From Ostrinia nubilalis (taxonomy: Eukaryota; Arthropoda; Insecta; Lepidoptera; Crambidae): a DNA stretch of 64,000 bases. The notes under the pieces are model-generated. The model saw nothing but the letters and a program-made list of their open reading frames with translations, was not told where the DNA came from and did no database searches. Position 1 is the stretch's first letter. Every line of letters begins with the position of its first letter. Shown one piece after another: positions 24,501 to 33,191 of the stretch. Position numbers and translations under genes: made by a program. The DNA is taken from the NCBI RefSeq assembly GCF_963855985.1, contig NC_087111.1, positions 9,801,001 through 9,865,000 on the forward strand, written 5' to 3'.

Positions 24501-25788
24501 AGAAACTCCTACAGAAAACTTCACGGCAATTCTGCTTAAAGACCCCGAGTATCTGCTAGATGAAGGCAGGGGCAAAAACAGTCCTCTTTTATTAGGGTAT
24601 ACAAACAACGAGTCACAAACTTACAAGGCAAGGCTAAGAAGCGTTAACTTGGAGGCAAAGACTAAGCTGCTGCCTCCACTGATCGTGCCAACCAATCTGC
24701 TGTTCTCGTCAAATCCTCTAACCGTTCCAATACTAACATTGAATATCCTAAACGAATACTTCAACAACTCTATAATAACTTTAGATACGTTTGCGGATGT
24801 TGTCACTGATTCATTTTACAAATACCCAGTGTACAGAATAGTAGAGAAGAGAATTAAAACTCGGGCGGCCCCGACATACTATTACGACTTCTCGTACCAT
24901 GGAATAAGGAGTATTGTTAAAGAGGTTATGAGGGAGGACTTCCCCGGAGCAGGGCATTTGGAGGATATCACGTACTTCTTCAGGGTAAATTCATTCCAAG
25001 GGCCGATGGTGGTCAATGAACTAAGGCAGGACGACCTTGACTCGATGATGAGGGAATTTATGACAAGATTGATCAGCGATTTCGTGATCACTGGGTAAGA
25101 GACTTGTTTAATTAAAAAAACAGTTCTTTTATACATTATGGGGCACAGAGCTCGATTTTTATGTCGTTTTTTTATGCAAGACAAGGCAGGTATTTGACCG
25201 CAATCGCACCTGGTGTTAAGTGTCATGCAGCCTAGGATGGTATCTGCCCTGTATGTAAGTGCCTATTTAAGCCCACAACTTCAATGTAAATAGGAATCCA
25301 AAACACAGTTTTAATTTTATGTAGGATATTTCGTACATTTGACAGCAAAATAGCGCCTTTTACAAGTAAATAAGATACCAATGACTAACTTGATGTGCTG
25401 TTGTCGATACAAGAAACAGTAAATGCCCAAAACACGCACATTATGCATGCACAAACATGCCCAAACTCAAAATATTCAAATAATCATTTGCAAATGCCCT
25501 CCCACATCTAGCACATGGCACATGTCTGTGACCGTTAATTAAGTTTAGTACATAAAAGTAAGTATGCCAAAGGTCTTATAGGGCTTACCTACTCTTCATT
25601 TCGTTTGCAGAGACCCAACACCGCTGGAAGAAGACTACGGGCTGCCAAAATGGCCGGAGGCTGGCAAACGGCTGCGGCACGAGAGCATCGAACTGCCGAT
25701 GCTGTACAACGCCAAGACACCATCGCCTTACCTGAAAGCGAAGAAGCGGTTTTACGATATACAATATAGACTTGGTCGAGGGTTATGA
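15585..25788 (+). CDS. Secreted carboxylesterase, gene B (six coding exons)
   Basis: Exons: 15585-15633, 19470-19633, 21472-21773, 22358-22570, 24279-25094, 25611-25788; 1722 nt, 573 aa plus stop TGA. Exon 1 starts at one of two adjacent ATGs (15585 or 15588) and gives a hydrophobic signal peptide ending in exon 2. Landmarks: EDCI near 110, HGG at 140-142, GQSAG with Ser222, Glu354 in NNES, His469 in GAGHLED, so the triad is complete. Exons 2 and 4 have exactly the same length as in gene A (164 and 213 nt), all intron phases agree (1,0,2,2,2), and protein lengths are equal. It is therefore a tandem paralogue about 6 kb downstream on the same strand. The C-terminal exon differs most, with a Pro/Lys-rich tail. 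JHE-like GQSAG is present but D-Q is D-A. Substrate unknown. Confidence 0.88.
15813..16080 (+). repeat. Interspersed repeat (GGCATACCCACTAAAA family), copy 1
   Basis: GGGCTCACCAAG.CAGAAGGAC, CCCGGTGCTCCGTCATTCG and GGAA.GAACTGTGGGATTCCGG recur at 52505-52680. This copy extends further into a GC-rich part near 16000. It lies in intron 1 of gene B. The open frame across it has no recognised domain. Confidence 0.6.
16540..16602 (+). mobile_element. RTE-type LINE 3' tail fragment
   Basis: GGCCTTTGTCCAGCAGTGGA followed by CGTCATTTGGCTGAAACAAA is the last coding part and tail of the RTE family seen elsewhere here. Only about 60 bp remain. Confidence 0.65.
17105..17470. mobile_element. TTGCACCA-family MITE, copy 3, split by an RTE insertion
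   Basis: GGGTTGCACCATCTTACTTTT on the left resumes after the RTE fragment as ATCTTACTTTTACAGAAGTC and ends GGTGCAACTCAGCCTTAG. The MITE was therefore in place before the RTE copy landed in it. Confidence 0.72.
17128..17373 (-). mobile_element. 5'-truncated RTE copy with 11-bp target duplication
   Basis: ATCTTACTTTT flanks both sides (17117-17127 and 17374-17384). On the minus strand it encodes the RTE end: [25 protein letters not shown], then [13 protein letters not shown]. It finishes in a GATGATGATG tail (plus-strand CATCATCATC), as RTE elements end in short tandem repeats. Confidence 0.8.
17766..18152 (-). mobile_element. RTE-type LINE 3' fragment, longest copy here
   Basis: The minus strand encodes [16 protein letters not shown], then [16 protein letters not shown] and AAQDRSL, with the upstream part (18060-18152) matching LRRIAKV- and AMLVSL-type residues of the same protein. 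It lies in intron 1 of gene B and is 5'-truncated with frame decay. Confidence 0.72.
18638..18685. repeat. Perfect 22-bp inverted repeat with 4-bp loop
   Basis: TTAATATCCTTGAATATACG plus GG pairs exactly with its reverse complement across the loop TCAT. It is too short for a MITE with obvious termini; possibly a relic hairpin. Confidence 0.8.
19144..19320. mobile_element. TIR MITE (AGAGTAGGCGCACACCG termini)
   Basis: AGAGTAGGCGCACACCGTT and inverted AACGGTGTGCGCCTACTCT bound 177 bp, with inner GGCCGATAGTT / AACTATCGGCC also inverted. Non-coding, in intron 1 of gene B. Confidence 0.78.
19637..19920 (+). repeat. Common lepidopteran interspersed repeat (GACAGGAGGCAAACGAGCAG family)
   Basis: It begins directly after the exon 2 donor of gene B with a T-run, then GTGACAGGAGGCAAACGAGC, GATCACCTGATGGTAAG and GTGCGTTGCCGACCTTTAA. 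I recognise this from lepidopteran sequence generally; the class (SINE or LINE end) is not decided here. Confidence 0.6.
19935..20066 (-). mobile_element. RTE-type LINE 3' fragment with CATCAT tail
   Basis: ATCATCATCATTTCAGCCAC begins the reversed tail, followed by GGACGTCCACTGCT and the ACATCGGTCCACCTT segment of the coding end. It resembles the copy at 17128 more than that at 17766, so at least two subfamilies are present. Confidence 0.65.
20094..20165 (-). mobile_element. RTE-type LINE 3' tail fragment
   Basis: CGTTCATTCGTTTCAGCC then AAATGACGTCCACTGCTGGA and AAAGGTTAAGGCC are the reversed RTE tail. Only about 70 bp remain. Confidence 0.6.
20195..20290 (+). repeat. GCGGGTCCAATGACAGTTT family, weak copy
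   Basis: GTGGGTCCAATGACAGTTTA and a decayed GGCTACAAGAGGACTTGCA match the repeat at 4805 and 50145. Confidence 0.4.
20915..21085. repeat. Inverted repeat, ATATCGTCGCTTGCCTCTCT arms
   Basis: ATCGTCGCTTGCCTCTCTAA at about 20918 is repeated inverted at about 21058 (TTAGAGAGGCAAGCGACGAT). Spacing is about 120 bp. It may be a small MITE without clear termini. Confidence 0.55.
21331..21412 (+). mobile_element. RTE-type LINE 3' tail fragment with GATGATG end
   Basis: CATGGAAAGCATTGGGGGAG then GTTCAGCAGTGGACGTCC and ATGGCTGAAATGATGGATGA. It lies about 60 bp before exon 3 of gene B and lengthens that open frame artificially. Confidence 0.7.
21784..22013 (+). mobile_element. Helitron-like / MINE-type element with (GTCT)n
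   Basis: It runs from CTATACTAATATTATAAATG through a TCTGTCTGTCTG tract, ACCACTGAACCGAATTTGAT, GTCCCGAGAAAGGACATAGG and GAAGCCGCGGGCGGAAAGCTA. A reversed copy is at 27859. The start, the GC-rich 3' hairpin and CTA end suggest a non-autonomous Helitron; this is inference. It lies in intron 3 of gene B. Confidence 0.55.
22893..24112. mobile_element. 1.2-kb foldback element with ~430-bp arms in intron 4 of gene B
   Basis: Left arm 22893-23322 and right arm 23684-24112 are long inverted copies of each other with few differences, e.g. TTGCCTATCCCGTGGAAGTT paired with AACTTCCACGGGATAGGCAA. The outer ends CGCACAGT.TTTTATTTT are degenerate and no target duplication was resolved. The 360-bp centre contains AAACCACTTTTGACTG and its inverted copy, and a short open frame without motif. 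Confidence 0.82.
25178..25252 (+). repeat. AAGGCAGGTATTTGACCGC repeat, copy 1
   Basis: ACAAGGCAGGTATTTGACCG, then CAATCGCACCTGGTGTTAAG recurs at 56580-56640, where one half is duplicated. It lies in intron 5 of gene B. Confidence 0.55.
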
Positions 25789-25900
25789 GAGTGCAACATC
25801 TATAGCACTACATGTATAAAGTCGCTTTCTGCTGTCTGTCCCTATTTTGGGCATAGTGACCCTTATTAGATACATTTATTACTTAGATTATAAGTATCAT

Positions 25901-26119
25901 CTAAATATAATATGTATAACTCAAAGGTGACTAACTGACTAACTGACATAGTGATCTATTAACGCACAGCCCAAACCACATCCGTCCAGGACCGGGCTGA
26001 AATTTGGCATGCAGGTAGATGTTATGACGTAGGCATCCGCTAAGAAAGGATTTTATGAAAATCCACCCCTAAGGGGGTAAACGGGATCCACGCCTACGAA
26101 GTCGCGGGCGGCCGCTAGT
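25901..26119 (+). mobile_element. Helitron-like element ending GCGGGCGGCCGCTAGT
   Basis: CTAAATATAATATGTATAAC, CTCAAAGGTGACTAACTGAC, CCGGGCTGAAATTTGGCATG and GCGGGCGGCCGCTAGT are shared with the reversed copy at 26538-26744. The two copies point at each other. Confidence 0.6.
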
Positions 26120-26200
26120 CGTAACATAAATAGTAACAATCAGATTTGATAAATATAAATCATAAATTATAAACCTAACTTGAAAGAAATCATAAAATGG

Positions 26201-26206
26201 AATAAA
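26201..26206 (+). terminator. Candidate polyadenylation signal of gene B
   Basis: AATAAA occurs 412 bp after the stop codon at 25788, beyond the Helitron-like insertion. It is the first canonical hexamer I see downstream. Confidence 0.4.
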
Positions 26207-26537
26207 GCTAATTTATTTATTTAATCTCATTTTCATCCACCCATCTTCATCCTTCCTATCCCTACAACATATACTACATTATAATCCAATTCAAATAAGT
26301 TTTATTATTACATTTGAGAGAATAATTAAAGTAATTCTATCAAAATTGACGACATTTTTTTAGTAATTGTATAAAAAGTGCATAATTATATTGTTTTAGA
26401 ATGCCACTATACAAAAGACATCAACGAGTCAGCGCATCGATGCAAAAATATTAATGCATTTTAATTTACTCATTCTTAAATTTAATTAACAACTACTAGT
26501 TGGGTTATTGTAACCTCTGTGAACTCTTTATATAAAA

Positions 26538-26744
26538 ACTAGCGGCCATCCGCGACTTTGTACGCTTGGATCCCGTTTTACCCCCTTAGGGGTGGAGTTT
26601 CGTAAAATCCTTTCTTAGAGGATGCCCATAACATCTACCTGCATGCCAAATTTCAGCCCGATCCGTTCAATGGTGTGAGCTGTGCGTTGATAGATCACTA
26701 TGTCCGTCAGTCAGTCAGTCACCTTTGAGTTATTGTATATTTAG
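26538..26744 (-). mobile_element. Helitron-like element, inverted partner of 25901
   Basis: It starts ACTAGCGGCC and continues in reverse through GGATCCCGTTTTACCCCC, CATGCCAAATTTCAGCCC and CAGTCAGTCAGTCACC to TATATTTAG. Together with the copy at 25901 it forms an 840-bp inverted structure. Confidence 0.6.
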
Positions 26745-27858
26745 ATTGTCATCATACAACAATAGAAATCGCTAATTTATATTCAATTCTGCTTTGATTG
26801 GAATGTAATTTATTTCAATTACATACATATTATATTTTAAAACATTATATTTTATTTTCATATATTAATATTGTGTTTGCTTCCACCTTCCCCGGCAAGC
26901 CTTGAATTCTAAAACTGCCCGTCCTTAGCATTGTGTATAACTATATTCACCAGAGTGTAGTCCTAACTGTAAATTCTAGAAAGTCTACTACAAGCCTCTA
27001 CTCGTCAAAATATAAGTGCCATTCTTGCAATGATCGACCAGCGAGGAAGACCCTCTTCAGTCATCTTTTGCTTGGCATTAACCGTCAACAATGATGGTGG
27101 TAATGGTTTAACTGAGGTCTGACAATGGTGGATTGTAATATGCATACTTAGGGATGGCCTAAAAGAATAGTTTCAATATACTGCGCCGTGCTAGCGATGT
27201 CAGCAGTAACTCCAATTTTGGCAAAACTACAATGAGCTCTATTTCAGATGCTGACAGGAGGTTTTTTAACAGAAAAATATTTTTTTTTAATCTCCGGCTG
27301 AAATTGCCCGAGTTCGGATTCAAACTAAAACAATTTGTTGTATATTAAATCAATAATGTATTTTTTTAGAGCATGTGGTTGTAGTTTCTCGCTAATGTCT
27401 ACGAGCAAACTTGTAGTCTCCATACTTTATAGACGTTTATTTTTATTTATGTACAAGGTTTTAAATTTACAAATGAACTTAACATTTTACAGTAGTTTTT
27501 TTTTAATCACTGCTGGCTGATATCGCTAGCACGGCAGTATAGTTTGCATGTTTTCGGGACACCGCAATATATGCAAGGAGGCTGAGAAATCTTTGTCACA
27601 TTTTAAGGGAGAAAAATTTAAGAATCCATAGTTTTACTAGTACATTTGCTGTGGCTTGTTTTTGAATTGAACCGCTTCACCAGACTCTCCTCTCATGTAG
27701 CGAATCTTCGCAAAAATACGACTACTTATCTTTTGCCCGTAACTCGTGTAGGCTGTAACATTTTAAACTTTCATCAATATCGTTCAACAGTTTTCACATG
27801 AAAGACTAACATAAATCTATAGCTACAACCTCACAAAATTTTTCATTTATAGTGTTAT
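26745..27858. other. Intergenic, nothing assigned
   Basis: AT-rich sequence without a gene or repeat I could define; the short open frame at 27335 has no motif. Confidence 0.5.
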
Positions 27859-28084
27859 TAGCTTTACGCCCGCGGCTTCGCCCGCGTGGAATTTTGTCTG
27901 TCACAGAAAAACTTTATCGCGAGGGTCCCTGTTTTAAAAACCGGGATAAAAACTATCCTATGTCCTTTCCCGGGACTTAAACTATCTCCCTGCCAAATTT
28001 CATCAAATTCGGTTCAGTGGTTTAGGCGTGAAAGCGAGACAGACAGACAGAGTTACTTTCGCATTTATAATATTAGTATTAGAT
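27859..28084 (-). mobile_element. Helitron-like / MINE-type element, reversed copy
   Basis: Reverse of the 21784 element: CCCGCGGCTTCGCCCGCGTG, CCGGGATAAAAACTATCCTA, GAGACAGACAGACAGAG and CGCATTTATAATATTAGTAT. Confidence 0.6.
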
Positions 28085-30149
28085 AGTATAGAAGTATAGA
28101 TAAAGTTAAAGATAATTGAATTGCCAAGAGGCAGCCCTACAAACTAACGGCACCTGCCACGGCACAAAAGCCTATTCACTGCAGCGACCGCACTTTCTAC
28201 CGCAACGATTTGCGCGCGCGCAGCGATGATCGTCTTCATCAAACAGCCTGCATTAGGCTGGCTTCCTACTAAAACGATTAACAGGACTGGGAGATATTAT
28301 CCTAGAGTTAATCTTGTTTTTGGCCAACTGTTAATTACCTAACTTTTGAAGAAAATAATCATGTTTTTTTTACTAATGTACAGACACAGTCGACAGTACA
28401 TAAGAAAATTTTTTGTCTACAAAATAGCACTTTTACGACTGCGTAAGATGCCACAGTGGTTAATTTGATGAGCCGTCTTCTATAAGTCCATCTAAGAGAA
28501 TCAAACCCCAGAATCTCCAAGACGAAAGAGATTTATTTATCACCACAAATGATCAGACAAGCTGGGGAGCCCAAATGTTCAGATATTTGCCCCTTAATTG
28601 CATTTTACGACAAACAAACAGTATACGAAGAATTGTTATTCTCTCTACTCCTCACATATTGATGGAATACGACCCTAAGGTAGTTTTCCGTACCCTCAAT
28701 GGCTTTGATAATTCAATCCGAGAAGGTGCAAGGAATATTCCTTTCAAAACATGGGGTCTATGTGCTTTGACAGTAATTCACCAGACTAACAGCGCTACAT
28801 GTGTGACGTGTAAAAGCGTTTTTTGAAAGCCTACTTACAAAAAATAAGTTTTTTAAGCCAGCTGTTTTTAGATTTGAATTCTGGTCTATTTCACAAGTGC
28901 GCACACTAAGAGCGTTAGTTACTATGTGAAAATTACTTGTGTTTAACATAGGTACGAAGCCGACACACAACATTTAGAGCCAGATTTACAAAGTTACGTG
29001 TAAATTTTTACTCTGCAAAATGTGAATAATCACCTTTATAGTAAGTAGTAGACACTGGTTCCCATATTTGAACATGAAAACACAACTCTCCCATGAATTT
29101 TGTCCCATAAATATGACGTCATCAGTTTATTGATTTCAGACGATTTGTGTGAATTTGTGAATCAGTCAAATCGAATTAGCTGTAAAATTCAAGAGTGTCG
29201 GCTTTCAGGGTAGCATGAAATGTTTTTGAAGAACTTGTGTCGTAGTGCTTGACAATTCTATGGTTTATATCCCACGTGTTATTTTAGACTGCAAGTGCAT
29301 CTTGTAACCTGAGGATTTCCTTTGACTTGTTGGAACTTTCCACTGACAGATGCGGCTAACTTTACTTAACGGTTAAACGCATACTTGAAACTTCGAAAGT
29401 GCCGGGTAAGCAGATTTTACAGGAGAAGGAAATTATTGATATGTATGTACCATAGCGCGGTTAGATTGAAATGTCAAATTTCATTTTTTAAGGTATGTTA
29501 AACCTAACTAATTCTCATAAAAAATCAGTTCTTTTGAATGAGATAGACAATGACAAGCCCTAATGGTGCTCTACCTCTGGGCTTCGGCGTGACACTGCTT
29601 TTTGGGACACCCTGTATAAACAAAAATAATGGTACAAGTGTTACGATTGTAACAAATCCTTATTTCATAGGAAACCAAATTCGACTGTAGGTGCTCCTAA
29701 ATTAATAATGTTCCGGAAATCTACGTTATGCTCCAAATTACTAACTTTCTATTATAAATATTCATAGAGCATGTAAGTCACGCTCTAAAATGTTACTAAT
29801 TAATAAACTAATAACCGAGTACATATTCTGCGAAATTATTTCGTAATAGATGTACTCCTTACGTCTTACTCGCACACATGGGATGATAAATAAGTAAGAT
29901 AGAGAAAAAAGCTATTGAAAAATTTTGTAAGGTTGTATTTTTGGTTATTATAACGCTCAGCCGACCGTTAGCGTTTTGGCGGTAATAAACCAAAGTTGAT
30001 AAGCATTTGTGTTGCATTGTTGTAAATAATATCAAATATTTTAAATTCCGACCGAAACAAATACATTATTATCCTAATCTATAGGTACTTATAATAATTC
30101 TGCAGAGAGTTCAATTCTGTACATGAAATATATTTTCAAAATAACTATC
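28085..30149. other. Intergenic, mostly unassigned
   Basis: Only TTTTTGGGACACCCTGTAT near 29605, the end of a CAGGGTG-type TIR element, was recognised; its partner end was not found. Open frames at 28575 and 28758 show no motifs. Confidence 0.45.
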
Positions 30150-30584
30150 AGGGGGTGATTAGTGATCGATACTGATGCCAAAATTGCAATCAGTAAAATT
30201 TTTGTCTGTCTGTCTGTCTGTCCGTCTGTATGTTCCTTATAGAAACAAAAACTATTCGACGGATTTTAACGAAACTTGTTACAATTATTCTTCATACTCC
30301 TGGGCAGGCTATAGTATACTTAGAAATTCCCACGGGAACAGGAATTAGCAGGAAAATCCTTTTGTATGAAAAATCTAAACCGCTTAAGATAGACGCTTGA
30401 AAGGCATGCAGATTGCAGGTACCTTAGTAAACTTAAAGCTTAGTTACAACAGGATATTGCAAAATTCCCACGAGAACGGGAGCTAGCGGGAAAAAACATT
30501 TGTATGAAAAAATCTAAAACGCGTAAGATAGATGAAGGGGGTAAAACGGGATCCACGCGTACGAAGTCGCGGGCGGCCGCTAGT
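30150..30584 (+). mobile_element. Helitron-like element with (GTCT)n and CTAGT end
   Basis: TTGTCTGTCTGTCTGTCTGT, GACGGATTTTAACGAAACTT, two copies of AAATTCCCACG.GAAC and the terminal GCGGGCGGCCGCTAGT, the same terminus as 26119. Confidence 0.55.
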
Positions 30585-31215
30585 AATATAAATAAATACA
30601 GAATGTTAGGAAAAGGGTTAGCCAAACATATTGTTTAGATTAGGACACAATTGTAAACACTTAATATGCAATAAAAAATTGAATTTGAATTAGGTAGTCT
30701 TTGAGTTTACAAATTCGGGAGTTGATCCAATACTTTTTTTAATAACATTTCTTAAAAATATACATTTAACTTTGGAGAAGGCAACATACAAATATTTAGA
30801 TTTAGGTATTTGTTTATTTTTGCTGTAACAATAAATCAAGTAACAAGAAGTATTTATTTTCAATTAAATCTGCGTACGTGCTCATTTGTTCATGTAGGTA
30901 AGTGCAGAGAGAGAAACAATAATTATTATAAATACAAGCAATTTTTCATCATAACATCTCATCTTTAAGTAATTTGTTCAATTAGTACACTCAACAAGTC
31001 AGTATTCTGGAAATACACACGATTTTCATCTTAACTGCAATAATTTTAACTCTATCTTAAAAATATTACTGTACCCTGTACCTTTCACTGTGACAACGGT
31101 ACCTGCACTTAAAGCAAAAAACATTTGCGTATGAAAGTGAGGGTAATGATGTAACTACAAAAAACGAATAATTTTATACATAGTAGCTTTCCAATTCCGG
31201 TACTAGGGCCGGAGT
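30585..31215. other. Intergenic, nothing assigned
   Basis: AT-rich. CAATAAAAAATTGAATTTGA near 30670 may be the tail of an old retroelement. No gene seen. Confidence 0.4.
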
Positions 31216-31219
31216 AGGT

Positions 31220-31487
31220 AGTCAGATTTCGGGAGCGGGGTGGAAGCTTTTTAAAAAGGATTATATTTAATTAAACTAAGTGATCACGTCCTCGCCGAGT
31301 TGGAGGCGATTTAATAATGATTTAATATTGTGGCCGATCGCAGTCGTCCAGTACGGTGTTTACAATTTAGTTCTGCTGACACATCTCTTATGTGAATAAC
31401 AATTCTACGAATGCTTACACTGTAGAGCGGAAAGTGATGACTTATCTTGTTTAGTCTAGAGCAGAGGGAGCTGACGGATGCATAACT
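31220..31487 (-). repeat. 3' LTR of the errantivirus-type element
   Basis: 268 bp, identical by eye to 41388-41655. The env-like frame ends inside it at 31451, so the last dozen or so codons of env come from the LTR. Confidence 0.88.
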
Positions 31488-32744
31488 CCTCCCTCCCTAA
31501 GTGAGAAATTATCGGAAGTTTCATTTTTATGAGTATTCCGATAATTTCGTTTACATAAAATTTCTACATGTTTGCGGAAGGCAATTAACACAATTAACAT
31601 AAAAAGAATCAAAACTAATACAAATGTAAAGTATGTAAAATAAGAAGTGTCTGTTTCATTTTCACTAGCACTGATTGCTGCACTGTGTTTCAGGGCGTAC
31701 GACATGTATTTGATTTCATCCAAATTGATTCCATGCATATTGAGTGCGCGTGCACCGGATAGCGTTGCGTTTACAGGTAGCTCGGGTAGGTGAATCACCG
31801 GTATGTGTTCTACGATGTCTGATGAAATGTAGAGTCGATGGTGGATCTGCAGGCCATGGATTTCCAGGTCACAAGGCTCATCGATGGTGATGATGTACGT
31901 GCCGAAGACTGACTGCTTACTGACTTCGCTGTCGCAGTGTTTGGTCAGCGTGCCTTTCAGTCTGCTGTACAGAATCCAGTTGTTCGCGTTGAGCTGCTGG
32001 AGTTTTACTTCTTCCAGCTGGATCTGGTGCTGCTTGCAGGAGGTAAGGTCCTTACTGAACCTCATCAGCTGTTCCACGCAGGTAGGCTCGTTATGTAGAG
32101 CCTGGTTGTCCGTAGAGCACAGGAAGCGATCGCCGGCGGCAAGCGGGCGACACGGTGTTACGATCGGTAAGTATTTCAAACCCTTCGCCAAAAGGTAAGG
32201 AAATTTGGGGAAAATGGAAAGTGTAACGTTTTGGGATTCTTGGAATATAGGAAGTGAGTATATCTTATAATAATTGTAAGTATAATTATCTATCAATGGT
32301 ATTTCTAAAATAATTGTTATCTGATCCTGTTTCATATAAGATTTTACACAAATAGTTTCTTCTAAATTTAACAAATTACTTTCCGTAGGCTGGTAAACTA
32401 AATTGGCAGAGTTTGAAATTAACTTTAAATGATACAATAATTCTGTAGAGTTTACAATTGCTTGGTGTAAAATGGATACTCTACTTAATGCTAATGCTGT
32501 TTCTATTTCACTTAGTAAATATGTTATACACTCCTAGTATGTATGTAGAAAAAGGCCAATCGTTTTGTGTGGACGTTATGTTTTGCAATAGGCTTTCAAC
32601 TCGTTTCAAGCGTTCATTAATAATAATAGAGCTGTTATTTATTTGCTCTGAAATATTTATGAAACTGTCGAACATTTTTGAGACCAGGGTAATTTTCTTA
32701 GATATTATCTTTAGTTGAAGGGCCAGCGCCTGCGTCCCTATCAT
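31451..32744 (-). pseudogene. env-like gene remnant (truncated, one frame break)
   Basis: The main frame (32437 down to 31451, 328 codons) encodes an ectodomain with several cysteines, a clear membrane-spanning segment of about 23 residues near its C-terminus (FTFVLVLILFMLIVLIAF), and a basic cytoplasmic tail. A second frame (32744-32508) encodes an Ile/Ser/Asn-rich, heptad-like stretch. The frame changes near 32515. No signal peptide, surface subunit, cleavage site or fusion peptide precedes it; its start overlaps the integrase end. In the family, Env resembles the baculovirus F protein and mediates particle entry; this copy cannot be functional as it stands. Confidence 0.72.
31488..31498 (-). 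other. Polypurine tract of the LTR element
   Basis: On the minus strand GGGAGGGAGG directly precedes the LTR start AGTTATGC, the expected place for plus-strand priming in LTR elements. Confidence 0.75.
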
Positions 32745-32990
32745 TAGCAGAAGGCACCACCTGCGGAGGGCGTTTTATGTTTTTAATAGGCACTTTGGTA
32801 GTCCTATCACCTACTTTAATTGGTAAGATGTTTCGCTTGGCTTTGCCTACAACCTTTGCTTTTACATAACGTGGTTTGTCTTTGCTTTTACGCTTATTTA
32901 CGTCTTTTGCAAATATTATGTTTCCTTCGGAAAACTCTATATCTGTTTCACCACCTTTCTTTTCCCTAATGGTTTCCTTTTTGGCTGTCG
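32698..32990 (-). pseudogene. Integrase C-terminal part (downstream of the LINE insertion)
   Basis: The minus strand continues the integrase frame after the LINE: a Lys-rich stretch (TAKKETIREKKGG), then VGDRTTKVPIKNIKRPP and a stop at 32698. Basic residues and a KVGD.T.KV pattern fit the C-terminal domain of gypsy-type integrases. Its last codons overlap the env-like frame. Confidence 0.7.
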
Positions 32991-33191
32991 TTTTATTTAT
33001 TTATTTATTTATTTATTAATAGGTACAGTTACAGTACATAGAATACTACTTATTTAGTAAAAAAATACAGCTACAAATCACTTACAAATCTATGGACCAA
33101 TTACAACTGCACACAACTATGCCTAATAACTTAGTGCTTAGATAAAACAACAAAAACTAATGTTAGCTACAACAACAACTAATCCACCAAT

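Noticed and set aside
1088..25788. Calling the esterases juvenile hormone esterases
   Set aside because: GQSAG and GxxHxxD agree, but the D-Q motif is changed in both and substrate cannot be read from sequence.
31884..32198. Plus-strand ORF over env
   Set aside because: Shadow of the env-like frame on the other strand.
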